A DNA stretch of 64,000 bases from Planctomycetota bacterium (GTDB lineage: Bacteria; Planctomycetota; UBA1135; GCA-002686595): positions 124,001 to 188,000 of the forward strand of contig JABACD010000003.1 in assembly GCA_014237855.1 (NCBI GenBank). The letters are read 5' to 3'. Shown here in pieces: positions 9,415 to 18,778 of the stretch (its first letter is position 1; each line of letters begins with the position of its first letter). The translations under genes were made by a program, and so were the position numbers. The notes under the pieces were generated by a model. The model had not been told where the DNA came from and searched no databases. It saw only the letters and a list, made by a program, of their open reading frames with translations.

Positions 9415-10959
9415 ATGTCGGCACTCGGTGAGAGTGAACTGCGTGATGTCCTCCTGGTGAGGGCCTTTGAGCAGGGTGATACCCAGGGCGAGCTCTTGAG
9501 CCCGCGAGAACGGGACGTTGCGAGTCGAGAGACTCGTGCCGAGCTCAAGCGCACCGATGCCCCCTTGGATCCGGTCGAGTTTCTCACTCTTCGCGCCTCC
9601 AGGCTACGCGCCCGCATCGAGCGCTCCTTTCCGGCGGCGGCTGGCGTCATGGTCGCCTCCTCCCGGCGAGGGGTGTCGATCTGGATCGTCCTGGTCGCCT
9701 CCATTCTTCTCGGGTTGGGGATCGATCGCCTGGGGGCAACAGGCTCGATCGATCTGCTTTCCTTTCCGATACTCGGGTTGCTGTCCTGGAACCTGCTGGT
9801 CTACCTGATGCTGTTCATCTCGGACCTGAGAGGCACCCCCACGCAATCTAGCGGCGAGGGTCAGGCCAGCCGTGCGGCGGCTGAGGGCCTGGTGGCCCGG
9901 GGAATCCTGTGGTGGTCATCTCCGGAGCGTGTCTGGCGAGGTGCGCGAGCAAGCAAGGAGGCCGGGGGAGAGGTGGCGATCTGTCTCCAGCGATTTCTCC
10001 GCGACTGGTATCGCGTCGGGGCACCCCTGCACCTCGCCCGGGGCTCGCGCCTTCTGCACACTGCAGCCGCGGGAGTCATGATCGGTGCGATCGGCGGACT
10101 CTATCTCCGCGGTCTGGTGCTGCACTTCGAGGCGAGCTGGGGTAGCACCTTTCTGACTGCGGAGGCCACCCACTCGATCCTTGCCTTCCTGTTTGCGCCC
10201 GCGGCTTTCTTGCTCGGGGACCCCGTACCGGGAGTCGAAGAGATCGCGAACATGCGTGCTCCAAAGGGCTCCGGGCCGGCAGCGCTTTGGATTCATTTCT
10301 ATGCGGTCACCGGGGCCCTCCTCGTGATCCTGCCACGAGGACTCCTCGCTGCACTCAGCTGGCGGCAGTCCCGCCGACTCGGGCGGGCCCTGCCATTCGA
10401 CCTGGAGGGAGATGCCTACTTTCTCAGGCTGCTGGCGGTGGACAGGGGCCTGGGGAGCCGGGCCCTGGTCCAGGCCTACAGCTATCACCCGAGTGCTCGC
10501 TCGTCCGAGGGACTGACGACCCTGCTGCTTGATGTTCTGGGAGGTCGCACGGGAATCGAGCGGCTCGAGCCGAGTGAATATGGTGATCCTCCGAGAGAGC
10601 TGCCGGAGGATATAAGCGGTGCAGAGCTCTGTCGGGTGGTGGTGTTCACCATGGCTCAGTCACCGGAGCACGAGGTGCATGGCGAGTACCTGGCTTCCCT
10701 GGTCGAGGAGCTGGAGTCCACAACTGGGGAGCACAGCCTGCTGGTTGTGCTGGACAAGGGTCCGTTCCTCGAGCGGCTGCCCCGGGATGAAGAGGGCAGC
10801 GCACGACTTGCCGAACGAGAACGCAGCTGGTCGCGGGTGCTCAAGGAGGTGGGCCTGGAGGGGGTAGTGGTATCACTTGACGGACTGGCAGATCCGGCTG
10901 GCCTCGAGCGCGCACGGCAGGTCACGCGTCACTTCGCGAGATCGGGTGAGAGCGCATGA
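9415..10959 (+). CDS. DUF2868 membrane protein, partner of the DUF3482 GTPase
   Basis: 514 residues starting at ATG 9415. The N-terminal 85 residues are charged and cytoplasmic, followed by hydrophobic segments at about residues 84-103, 108-128, 218-238, 248-266 and 297-318, and a soluble C-terminal domain (about 395-514). This arrangement and the 'R..RA.RLRARIERSFPAA' region match DUF2868, which in many genomes is encoded directly before a DUF3482 GTPase. That is the case here: the stop overlaps the start of the next gene by 4 bases (ATGA). Likely an inner-membrane component whose activity is coupled to the GTPase. The biochemical role of the pair is not known. Confidence 0.8.
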   Translation: MSALGESELRDVLLVRAFEQGDTQGELLSPRERDVASRETRAELKRTDAPLDPVEFLTLRASRLRARIERSFPAAAGVMVASSRRGVSIWIVLVASILLGLGIDRLGATGSIDLLSFPILGLLSWNLLVYLMLFISDLRGTPTQSSGEGQASRAAAEGLVARGILWWSSPERVWRGARASKEAGGEVAICLQRFLRDWYRVGAPLHLARGSRLLHTAAAGVMIGAIGGLYLRGLVLHFEASWGSTFLTAEATHSILAFLFAPAAFLLGDPVPGVEEIANMRAPKGSGPAALWIHFYAVTGALLVILPRGLLAALSWRQSRRLGRALPFDLEGDAYFLRLLAVDRGLGSRALVQAYSYHPSARSSEGLTTLLLDVLGGRTGIERLEPSEYGDPPRELPEDISGAELCRVVVFTMAQSPEHEVHGEYLASLVEELESTTGEHSLLVVLDKGPFLERLPRDEEGSARLAERERSWSRVLKEVGLEGVVVSLDGLADPAGLERARQVTRHFARSGESA

Positions 10960-12374
10960 GTGACGTCTCTCGAAGCCTCTCGCTCTCGATCCTGTCGCAC
11001 ACCAATGTCGGCAAGACGACGCTGGCCAGAACTCTCCTGCAACGGGATGTGGGGGAGGTTCTGGATCAGGCTCACGTGACCTGGGAGGCCACAGCCCACA
11101 CATTGCTCGAGACCTCCACAGGGGACCGTCTGACCCTGTGGGATACGCCTGGCTTTGGAGATTCGGTACGACTGCTGCGTGAGATGGAGGCCGCCGAAGA
11201 TCCTCTGAACTGGATCGGAGAGTCCGAGCTCGACAGAAATCTCGATCGTGCACGCTGGTCTTCCTTCCAGGCTGTGAAGAGCGTCAGCGAGAACTGTGAC
11301 GTGGTCTTGTACCTCGTCAATGCCTCGGAGTATCCGCAGGACGCTGGCTATGTACCCGCCGAGATGAAGATCCTCAGCTGGATCCAGAAGCCAGTCCTGG
11401 TCCTTCTCAACCAGACGGGGCCTCCTCGCGAGGGTGACGCCGGCGCAGACGTTGTCCGCTGGCGGGAGCACCTCGCCAGCTGGCCGATCGTCAGGAAGGT
11501 CATCGGCCTGGATGCTTACACCCGCTGCTGGGTCGAGGAGGGCTTGCTCTACGAGGAGGTGCGTGACGTGCTGGACGGCGAGCTGCGAGAGCTCGCCCAG
11601 CTGTTTGTCACCACCTGGAATGCTCGTTGCCAGGAGACCCTGCGCCAGGCCATGGAGCTCTTCGCCGTCGAGCTGACAAGAGCGGCAAGGGACGAGGAGG
11701 CGCTGGTGGAGGGTGCCTGGGGCAATGACAAGAAGCAGGCCACACGTGCCCTGGCAGCTCGCCTCGAGGAAGGTGTGGCTGGGGTGGTCGATCGCCTGAT
11801 TTCGCTGCACGGTCTGGATGGTCGTGCCACGATAGATCTCAGGACGGTGCCGGCAGACTTCGCCACCAGTGCGGAGAAGCTGGCTCCCAAGAAGCTGGGT
11901 GTCATCGGCGGCGCTGCCAGCGGTCTCCTGGGTGGACTGTGGGCCGATATCGCCAGTGGTGGTCTCTCCTTTGGCTCTGGCATGGTCCTGGGTGCGATCC
12001 TCGGCGGGCTCGGGATTGCTGGTGGGGCGAGGGCCGTCAACACCGTGCGTCGTGGCGATGGGGCCAGCGTGCGCTGGTCCGAGGAGGTCCTGACCCGCAC
12101 GGCCGAGAACATGCTCCTGCGCTACCTGTCGGTCTCGCACTTTGGCCGCGGCCGGGGGATCTGGCGCGAGCGAGAGGTGCCCAACTTCTGGAAGAAGAGT
12201 GTCGGTGAGTCCATCGCCAGCCGTCGCGTGTACCTGAACGGACTGTGGAAGGAGATTCGTCTGAGCGCTGCAGAACAGCCAGGCCAGCGAGCTGGCCTGG
12301 TGGCGATGCTCTCAGGTTGTGCCCGTGAGGTCCTGGCAAGATTCTATCCAGACTCGGATCATCTGCTCGGCTAG
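10956..12374 (+). CDS. Membrane-associated GTPase with DUF3482 domain
   Basis: 472 residues. A TrmE/Era-type G domain occupies about residues 8-190, with a P-loop SHTNVGKT (14-21) in which the usual leading Gly is Ser, switch II DTPGF (63-67), and a G4-like LNQTG in place of NKxD. The remainder is the DUF3482 region, with helices and a glycine-zipper hydrophobic stretch (about 312-355, GGAASGLLGG and GAILGGLGIAGG) that could insert into or span the membrane. The start overlaps the DUF2868 gene by 4 bases, implying coupled synthesis. Such pairs are widespread but uncharacterised. The gene ends convergently with the next, sharing the four bases CTAG as stop codons on both strands. Confidence 0.85.
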   Translation: MSDVSRSLSLSILSHTNVGKTTLARTLLQRDVGEVLDQAHVTWEATAHTLLETSTGDRLTLWDTPGFGDSVRLLREMEAAEDPLNWIGESELDRNLDRARWSSFQAVKSVSENCDVVLYLVNASEYPQDAGYVPAEMKILSWIQKPVLVLLNQTGPPREGDAGADVVRWREHLASWPIVRKVIGLDAYTRCWVEEGLLYEEVRDVLDGELRELAQLFVTTWNARCQETLRQAMELFAVELTRAARDEEALVEGAWGNDKKQATRALAARLEEGVAGVVDRLISLHGLDGRATIDLRTVPADFATSAEKLAPKKLGVIGGAASGLLGGLWADIASGGLSFGSGMVLGAILGGLGIAGGARAVNTVRRGDGASVRWSEEVLTRTAENMLLRYLSVSHFGRGRGIWREREVPNFWKKSVGESIASRRVYLNGLWKEIRLSAAEQPGQRAGLVAMLSGCAREVLARFYPDSDHLLG

Positions 12375-13618
12375 TTGCTGAGGCTCGCCTGGGTCTGTCT
12401 CGCGCTGCGCAGCCAGTAGCGAATCTCCGCTGGTCTGGGCGCGACACCAGGGCCGCGGCCGCTGCGGCTCAGCTCGTTCTCGACGGTGTTCGAGTCCATG
12501 GCGGCCAGTTGGGCGATGGTGTTCACGTGGATCGAAGAGAGCCAGGCGACGCCGCGCTCGCCCATCAAGGCCACCCTGGCCAGCTGGAAGCTCTCCACCT
12601 CCGAGAAGTCCTCGCGATTTGCCTTGGTCGAGCGCACCAGAAGCTGATCGACGGCCAGGATGGCCGGGAGGCTCACCAGTACTGCCATGATTGCCCAGCT
12701 GTGCTGGCGTCGGCGTGAGACGCATCTTCGCGCCATCTCGGGCTCCCACTCGGGAATCCAACCAAGGGCCACCAGGAAGCGAGAGAAGGTGTAGCACTCG
12801 AGGGCAAAGGGAGGGAATCCGAGAAATCCCAGCACGGGCATTTCAAAGAGCTTGAGCTCCTCGAAGAAGGGCACCGTGTAGATCCACTTGGCACTTGCCC
12901 AGAAGTTCCACGTCTCCCAGCAGAGGCCACAGATGGCGCCGGCCAGGAAGATTCGCAGGGGTAATCCTGGTCGCCCTTCTGCAAGGTGGGACCAGATCGA
13001 GGTCTGGTTGCGTTGCGCCAGCCAGGGTTCGAGCAGAAAGAACGTGGCTCCCCAGATCAGCGGGTAGCAATAACGTGGGAATACCAGTGGCAGGACGAGG
13101 AAGAGGACCCCGATACCAGTCATGACCTGCCGACGCCGAGCGGTCACGCGCCAGATCTCAGGCTTGCACCTCAGCCTGTCTTTGGTCCCAAAGGTCCCGA
13201 TGAAGTCGGCGGTCTCGAAGATCCCTGGTAGCACGGTTGCGAAGGAGACGAAGATGCCGAGGTAGCGGCTCAGTGGAGCCTCGGGCAGGCCCACGTAGTA
13301 CCAGTTCTCGAGTCGGAGGTTGATCAGCTCGAAGAACAGCCAGAAGGCCGTGGACCAGGGCAGGAGCAGGAAGAAGGCCCGTGGGCGAGTCAGCAAGATC
13401 GAGCTGCCACGACGCAAGTAAGTCAGTCCGTCCAGCGCGAAGATGTAACTCCACCAGGCAAAGACGAAGAACCAGCTGCTGAAGGGTTCGACTCCCCCGC
13501 CAAGTCCTGCCAGGGCAACGGAAAATACCCCGAGGGCTCCGAGCACCAGGCCCTTGGCGACCGACCTTCGTGTGGCCTCAGCCCCGGGAGGTGTCGGGGC
13601 CTGGACGGAGAGTTCCAT
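12371..13618 (-). CDS. Polytopic membrane protein of unknown function
   Basis: About 415 residues from ATG 13618 (the frame is open to 13936, but the extra 106 residues are Arg/Ser/Pro-rich and do not look coding). At least eight hydrophobic segments are visible, for example around residues 22-40, 44-60, 75-95, 108-125, 160-180, 215-235 and 293-312. Aromatic motifs 'GLCWETWNFWASAKWIYTVPF' type (split by Trp every few residues) and 'ENWYY' stand out. Most of the length is membrane-embedded, with a C-terminal soluble tail of about 90 residues rich in charged residues. I do not recognise a family. It converges on the DUF3482 GTPase with a CTAG stop shared by both strands. Confidence 0.75.
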   Translation of the reverse strand: MELSVQAPTPPGAEATRRSVAKGLVLGALGVFSVALAGLGGGVEPFSSWFFVFAWWSYIFALDGLTYLRRGSSILLTRPRAFFLLLPWSTAFWLFFELINLRLENWYYVGLPEAPLSRYLGIFVSFATVLPGIFETADFIGTFGTKDRLRCKPEIWRVTARRRQVMTGIGVLFLVLPLVFPRYCYPLIWGATFFLLEPWLAQRNQTSIWSHLAEGRPGLPLRIFLAGAICGLCWETWNFWASAKWIYTVPFFEELKLFEMPVLGFLGFPPFALECYTFSRFLVALGWIPEWEPEMARRCVSRRRQHSWAIMAVLVSLPAILAVDQLLVRSTKANREDFSEVESFQLARVALMGERGVAWLSSIHVNTIAQLAAMDSNTVENELSRSGRGPGVAPRPAEIRYWLRSARQTQASLSN

Positions 13619-13919
13619 GTGTGTGCCATCGGCTGGCTCGTGTTCGGGGCGTGAGCCGGATCCCCGACTTTGGGCCGGCGGGGTGAATCGGAGGCCGGCT
13701 CGTGCATGGAGGCCCAGGCGACCAGCGCCCGAAGGGCCTGAACGCGATGCTGATCTCAAGCCCGTGTGCCAGCAGAGGGAGAGAAGCTGCACTCTCCCGG
13801 GTTCGTTGGTGTTCAGGGATCTTCGGGGCGGGTGGTACACTTCGGCGATCCTGACCTGACTCGTGGATCGCCACCGCGCACCGCGAATGCTCTCAGTCTG
13901 CCCAAAGTCCAGGAGAAAC
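13619..13919. other. Intergenic region between two divergent genes
   Basis: No gene is convincing here. The minus-strand frame upstream of the membrane protein is open but low-complexity. An AGGAG at 13911-13915 is the ribosome binding site of the amidoligase gene that starts at 13920. The region must hold promoters for both divergent genes, but I see no clear -35/-10 pair. Confidence 0.5.
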
Positions 13920-15836
13920 ATGGGTGAGCACGACATTGCCGACCATCACAACCCCGAGGCCCAGCGTGGGTTCGTACGTGCCTTGCTCGCGGACGTCCAG
14001 GCCCTGGAACGGATCATTGAAGATGGCCTGATAGAGAGTGGGATTCGCCGCATTGGGGCGGAGCAGGAGCTCTTCCTGGTCGACTCGGCGATGCGTCCCA
14101 TGCGTGTCTCGGAGCGCGTGCTCGAGGTCCTTGATGATGGAGCATTCACCACCGAGCTGGCCCAGTTCAATCTCGAGGCCAACCTTCTACCTTCGGTGAT
14201 GGGGGGGAGCTGCCTCTCTGACATGGAGAGTGAGCTGTTGGAGTGCCTTGATCGGGTCAGGCACGCCGCGGGAGAGTGCGATGCCCGGGTCTTGATGATC
14301 GGCATTCTTCCCACCCTCATGCGCGAGCATCTGGGCCTGGATTACATGACGCCCAACCCTCGCTACTTCGAACTCAACCGGGCCATGAGTGAACTCTGCC
14401 ACGGTGAGTTCAACACGCTTATCAAGGGCCTCGATGAGCTCAAGCTGACCCATGACAATGTGATGCTGGAGGCCTGCAACACGAGCTTCCAGATTCACTT
14501 CCAGGTCAGCGCGGAGGAGTTTGCTCCGCTCTACAACATTGCACAGGCTGCTACTGGACCTGTCCTGGCCGCCGCGGTCAATTCACCGCTGCTCTTGCGG
14601 CACAGGCTCTGGCACGAGACCCGAGTGGCCTTGTTTCAGCAATCTCTCGATTCCCGTTCCCGCGCTCAGAAGGAGCGTGGAGGAGCTCAACGCGTGAGCT
14701 TCGGTGATCGCTGGGTGAAGGACTCCGTGCTTGAGATCTACCGCGAGGACATCGCGCGCTTTCGCTCCTTGATTCGAGGGCTGGAGCAGGAGTCGCCACT
14801 GGAGTTGCTGGATCGTGGAGAGATGCCCAAGCTTGCGGCGCTCTGCTTGCACAACGGCACGGTCTACCGCTGGAACCGCCCTTGCTATGGCGTCAAGGAC
14901 AACGTGGCCCATCTTCGCATCGAGAACCGTGTGCTCCCTGCTGGTCCGACAATCCTCGATGAGGTGGCAAACTCAGCCTTCTTCTTTGGACTGATGAGTT
15001 CGCTGGGTGAGGAGTACGGTCCCATCCACGAGTGCATGGCCTTCGATGACGCCAGCGGCAACTTCATGGCGGCTTCACGCTACGGTCTCAAGGCCAACTT
15101 GCACTGGATCGAGGGAAAGGTCTACCGAGCGGACGAGCTGATTCTGGACCAGCTCTTGCCGCTAGCGCACTCGGGACTCGAGCGCCAGGGCATCGAGAGC
15201 GAGGATCGAGACCGCTATCTCGGCGTGATCGAGGAGCGGGTCAGCGCCGGCAGGACCGGTGCTCAGTGGGCCCTCGACTCACTCAATGGCATGGAAGGTC
15301 AGGGCACGATCGGCAGTCGGATGCGTGCCATCTGCAGCTCTCTCCACGAGCAGCAGTGGACCGGGCGCCCCGTCCATGAGTGGGAACCAGCCAGCTTGCG
15401 AGAGGACCATGACTGGAGAGCGGATTACAGGACTGTTGAGCAGGTGATGAGCACGGATCTCTTCACGGTGCACCCCGATGACCTGGTCGATCTGGCCGCC
15501 AGCGTGATGGACTGGGAGCACCTGCGGCACGTTCCTGTGGAGGACAGCAAGGGGGAGTTCGTGGGGCTACTGTCCCACCGGGCCATTCTGCGGCTGGTGG
15601 CGCGAGGTGGAGCCAGTGGCAAGCCGGAGGCCGTCTCCGTGGGCGAGGTCATGCACGCAGACCCCTTCACCGTGACCCCCCAGACCCGTAGCCTGGATGC
15701 CATCCTTCTCATGAGGGAGAAGGGAGTGGCCTGCTTGCCTGTTGTGAGTGCAGGCAAGTTACTCGGCATTGTTACTGAGCACGATTTCATCAGTATCGCG
15801 GCTTCTCTGCTCGAAGAGAAGCTGAGAGAGTCCTGA
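13920..15836 (+). CDS. GCS2-type glutamate-cysteine-ligase-like amidoligase fused to two CBS domains
   Basis: 638 residues from ATG 13920, chosen for the AGGAG 4 bases upstream (the frame is open from 13863). Residues about 20-480 form a GCS2 carboxylate-amine ligase: 'RRIGAEQELFLVD' near the start carries the metal-binding Glu pair, followed by 'ELAQFNLEANLLP', 'NTSFQIHFQV' and 'IENRVLPAGPT'. GCS2 enzymes join a carboxylate to an amine with ATP; classical members make gamma-glutamylcysteine. From about residue 505 two CBS domains follow ('VEQVMSTDLFTV' and 'VGEVMHADPFTV'), which normally bind adenosine nucleotides and regulate enzymes. The downstream gene encodes an AstE/AspA-like hydrolase, suggesting a small amide- or peptide-metabolite pathway. 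Exact substrate unknown. Confidence 0.85.
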   Translation: MGEHDIADHHNPEAQRGFVRALLADVQALERIIEDGLIESGIRRIGAEQELFLVDSAMRPMRVSERVLEVLDDGAFTTELAQFNLEANLLPSVMGGSCLSDMESELLECLDRVRHAAGECDARVLMIGILPTLMREHLGLDYMTPNPRYFELNRAMSELCHGEFNTLIKGLDELKLTHDNVMLEACNTSFQIHFQVSAEEFAPLYNIAQAATGPVLAAAVNSPLLLRHRLWHETRVALFQQSLDSRSRAQKERGGAQRVSFGDRWVKDSVLEIYREDIARFRSLIRGLEQESPLELLDRGEMPKLAALCLHNGTVYRWNRPCYGVKDNVAHLRIENRVLPAGPTILDEVANSAFFFGLMSSLGEEYGPIHECMAFDDASGNFMAASRYGLKANLHWIEGKVYRADELILDQLLPLAHSGLERQGIESEDRDRYLGVIEERVSAGRTGAQWALDSLNGMEGQGTIGSRMRAICSSLHEQQWTGRPVHEWEPASLREDHDWRADYRTVEQVMSTDLFTVHPDDLVDLAASVMDWEHLRHVPVEDSKGEFVGLLSHRAILRLVARGGASGKPEAVSVGEVMHADPFTVTPQTRSLDAILLMREKGVACLPVVSAGKLLGIVTEHDFISIAASLLEEKLRES

Positions 15837-15877
15837 GCCGGGCTCTCACGCTGACGCTGTTGGCCAACCAAGCACAG

Positions 15878-17104
15878 ATGAGCCCCCTTCGAACGACGAC
15901 AGACCCCGATCATCCTGATCCTCCTGGTCAGGAAGGGCCTGCGGCCGGCGATGGGCTGGAACGGCCCAACCTCGACTCTCACCTGATCGGGGAGTACAGC
16001 ACGGGGCGGCCTGGGCCCCTGATCATCTTTGTGGGCGGAGTGCATGGCAATGAGCCCGCGGGAGTTCTGGCGCTGCAAGAGGTCCTGGAGGACCTGCGGG
16101 CAAGGTCACGGCCGCTGCGGGGGCGACTCGTTTGCCTCGCGGGCAACCTGGAGGCCCTGCGCCAGGGGCAGCGCTACATCGAGAGAGATCTCAATCGCGT
16201 CTGGGCCCATGGTGATACCCGTCCAGAAGAGCTCGCTGATCTGCACGAGGCCCGTGTACGCGAGGAAATGGAGAAGCTCATCGAGATCGAGATAGCTGGC
16301 GTCAGCGGGCCTGTGATCCTCGTGGACCTTCACTCGACCTCGGCTGGCGGGTCACCCTTCTCCATCATTGGTGATACCCGTCAGAATCGTCGCATTGCGA
16401 TGGCCATGCCCGTTCCAGTGATCCTCGGGTTGGAGGAGTCAGTTGACGGAGCCTTGCTGGGGTTCTTTGGTGAGCGCGGACATGTGGCTGTTGGGTTCGA
16501 GGGTGGCCAGCACGATGACCCCGCAACGATCAGGAACCACGTTGCTGCGATCTGGCTGAGCCTTGTCAGCGGTGGCTCCTTGGCCCGCTCAAAGACCCCG
16601 GAGGCGATTGCCGCCTACAACCTCCTGCGCGCAGCGGGGCGAGGCAATCCCGGCGTCATCGAACTGCGGTACCGACATCACGTGGAGGCCGAGGACGAAT
16701 TCGTGATGCGCGAGGGGTTCTCGAATTTTGATCCCGTCTCCGAGGGTGATCTGCTAGCGAAGGACATCTCTGGTCCGATCTACAGTCGGGAGGACGGGCT
16801 GATGCTCCTTCCGCTCTACCAGGGCCAGGGTCAGGATGGGTTCTTCATCGGACGGGAGGTACGCCGCTTCTGGCTCCGGGTCTCGAGCTGTCTTCGCGTC
16901 CTCCGACTGGGAGCCTTGATTCACCTGATGCCTGGTGTTCACCAGGTTGACGGCGAGGTGGAGACACTCGAGGTGGACCCGGCGGTTGCGCGCTGGTGGG
17001 TCGTGGAGGTCTTCCACCTGCTCGGTTTCCGGCGAGTGCGCTCCGTTGGGGGCAAGCTGCGCTTCAGTCGCCGTGTCGAGAGTGTCCCGATTCGCGGCCG
17101 CTGA
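15878..17104 (+). CDS. Succinylglutamate desuccinylase/aspartoacylase-family zinc hydrolase
   Basis: 408 residues from ATG 15878; a TTG at 15860 is possible. The M14-like fold is shown by the zinc motif GGVHGNEPAG (His and Glu ligands, about residues 53-62) and the third ligand in 'LVDLHSTSAGGSPF' (about 150), with 'RDLNRVW' between. After the catalytic core comes a C-terminal beta domain ('IELRYRHHVEAEDEFVM..GFSNFDPVSEGDLLA') usual in the family and a longer tail of about 90 residues. These enzymes cleave N-acyl or amide bonds in small molecules. It follows the CBS-amidoligase by 41 bases in the same direction, so it probably hydrolyses or trims the product of that enzyme or a related compound. 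Confidence 0.85.
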   Translation: MSPLRTTTDPDHPDPPGQEGPAAGDGLERPNLDSHLIGEYSTGRPGPLIIFVGGVHGNEPAGVLALQEVLEDLRARSRPLRGRLVCLAGNLEALRQGQRYIERDLNRVWAHGDTRPEELADLHEARVREEMEKLIEIEIAGVSGPVILVDLHSTSAGGSPFSIIGDTRQNRRIAMAMPVPVILGLEESVDGALLGFFGERGHVAVGFEGGQHDDPATIRNHVAAIWLSLVSGGSLARSKTPEAIAAYNLLRAAGRGNPGVIELRYRHHVEAEDEFVMREGFSNFDPVSEGDLLAKDISGPIYSREDGLMLLPLYQGQGQDGFFIGREVRRFWLRVSSCLRVLRLGALIHLMPGVHQVDGEVETLEVDPAVARWWVVEVFHLLGFRRVRSVGGKLRFSRRVESVPIRGR

Positions 17105-17119
17105 ATACCCGCTTGTAGC

Positions 17120-17141
17120 ACGGCCGAGAGCTGGAGGCCGT
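17120..17141. terminator. Hairpin between convergent genes
   Basis: Perfect 6-base stem ACGGCC/GGCCGT with a 10-base loop in the 48-base gap between the hydrolase and the sugar transferase. There is no T-run on either side, so it may not act as an intrinsic terminator. Confidence 0.3.
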
Positions 17142-17152
17142 CTGCCTGTCCC

Positions 17153-18691
17153 TCAGGTTCCGCGCCTGAGAAGGATGATCTTGATCGTGTTGAACAGGAT
17201 CGAGAGGTCGAAGAGGAAGGACTGGTACTTGATGTAGAACAGGTCGTACTGGAGCTTCTGGAGGGCGTCCTCGACGGTATTGCCGTAGGGATAGTTGATC
17301 TGCGCCCAACCGGTCAACCCAGGCTTCAAGATGTGGCGCTGACGGAAGTAGGGGATCTTCTGGGCCAACTCGTCCACGAAGACCTGCCGCTCAGGGCGGG
17401 GACCGATCAGGGACATGCTGCCGGCCAGAACATTGAAGAGCTGAGGTAGCTCATCCAGGCGAGTCTTGCGCATGAAGCGGCCCACTGGTGTGATCCGAGG
17501 GTCGTCCTCCGTGGCCCAGACCGGCCCAGTACGACTCTCGGCATCCACGTACATCGAGCGAAACTTGATCAGCGTGAAGGGGCGTCCATCCCGGCCCACG
17601 CGCTCCTGAGAGAAGAGTGCAGGTCCCGGGGAGGAGAGTCTGACCGCGATGGCGGAGATGATCATCACCGGCCACAGCACGAAGAGCATGATCAGCGAGA
17701 GTGTGCCGTCCATCAGGGTCTTGAGCAGGTCGGCCCAAGGGTGGCGCGCAAAGCCCTCATTGAAGATCAGATAGGAGGGGCGCAGGGACTCCACGGATAT
17801 CTTCCCCGTGACGTTCTCGAAGACACTGTCGTAGTCGCGCACGGGGATGCCGGCCAGTCGGCAACGTAGCAACTCGTCGGTCGGTAGCTTGCCCCGTCGA
17901 TCTGCCAGCGCCACGACTATCTCGTTGATCTCAAGCTTGCCCACCAGCTCGATCAGAGCTCCCTGCTCAGCTACTGAGTCCTTGATGGCCAGGCCTGCCT
18001 CGCTGATGTGAACCTCCTGCAGGACGAGGTCTCTTGTCTCGGTCTGCCCGGGATCGAATGCTGTTCCGGGCTGGGCCTGCTGTTCCGAGATGATGCCCGC
18101 GATCTCGTAGCCCGAAGCTGCGTGCTCGCGCATTTCATTGGCGAGGCTGTGGGCCGCCTTACTTGAGCCGAGGATGAGAACTCGCTCGTAGAATCGAGCC
18201 TTGTGCAGCAGGCCATGGAAGAAGGTCCGCCAGGTGAAGAGCAGCGGGAAGCCAACCAGCATGGCGAATACCAGTGTCCGCACCTTCTGTGGCAGGGAGA
18301 GTCCTGGGAAGTCGAATGCATTACCCAGCTTCCAAACGTGAGCGAGGACGACCACGAAGAGCGACACGAAGAGTGCCGAACCCATCGAGCTGACGAAGCG
18401 TCGCGCCCTGTCGTAACGGGAGAGCGAGACCCTGAACTCGTAGAGCTCATTGAAGGAGATGGTGAACTGCACCAGGACCGCGAGCAAGAAGGCCGAGATG
18501 TAGCAGTGCCAAAGGGCCGTCTCGGTACTCATCGAGATCCGCGCTCGAGCCAGGGCACGATGCACCTCCCGCGATGGTTCCCAGAGGTGGTGGCCTCCCG
18601 CCAGGGCAAAGACGGCCCACAGGATCAGCATCTCGCTCAGGATGAGCAGAGCCTTGCGGACGGGGAGGTAGTGACTGAGGACGCGAAGCAT
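17153..18691 (-). CDS. Exopolysaccharide polyprenyl-phosphate sugar-1-phosphate transferase (EpsB/WcaJ type)
   Basis: 512 residues. Four hydrophobic segments lie in the N-terminal 160 residues, followed by a Rossmann-like cytoplasmic domain ('ERVLILGSSKAAHSLANEM', about 172-190) and, after a membrane re-entry near residue 335, the bacterial sugar transferase domain: 'SPGPALFSQERVGRDG', 'FTLIKFRSM', 'KTRLDELPQLFNVL', 'SLIGPRPE' and 'KPGLTGWAQINYPYG'. These are the hallmarks of the WbaP/WcaJ family, and the N-terminal layout resembles the EpsB form linked to exosortase-type polysaccharide loci. It loads the first sugar phosphate onto undecaprenyl phosphate at the inner membrane to start exopolysaccharide synthesis. 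No other polysaccharide gene is adjacent. Confidence 0.9.
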   Translation of the reverse strand: MLRVLSHYLPVRKALLILSEMLILWAVFALAGGHHLWEPSREVHRALARARISMSTETALWHCYISAFLLAVLVQFTISFNELYEFRVSLSRYDRARRFVSSMGSALFVSLFVVVLAHVWKLGNAFDFPGLSLPQKVRTLVFAMLVGFPLLFTWRTFFHGLLHKARFYERVLILGSSKAAHSLANEMREHAASGYEIAGIISEQQAQPGTAFDPGQTETRDLVLQEVHISEAGLAIKDSVAEQGALIELVGKLEINEIVVALADRRGKLPTDELLRCRLAGIPVRDYDSVFENVTGKISVESLRPSYLIFNEGFARHPWADLLKTLMDGTLSLIMLFVLWPVMIISAIAVRLSSPGPALFSQERVGRDGRPFTLIKFRSMYVDAESRTGPVWATEDDPRITPVGRFMRKTRLDELPQLFNVLAGSMSLIGPRPERQVFVDELAQKIPYFRQRHILKPGLTGWAQINYPYGNTVEDALQKLQYDLFYIKYQSFLFDLSILFNTIKIILLRRGT

Positions 18692-18778
18692 GGAGGGTAG
18701 GGAACTCCATCGACCACGGAGCGGTTCTGGTTGAAGGGTCTGCGGACCTGACTCGCTGAAAAGTGCCGGGAAAGGGGC

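Noticed and set aside
10929-12140. 403-residue minus-strand frame opposite the DUF3482 GTPase
   Set aside because: Antisense of a recognisable GTPase; no motifs.
13619-13936. 106-residue N-terminal extension of the membrane protein at 12371
   Set aside because: Low-complexity and overlaps the start of the divergent amidoligase; no start-site signal.
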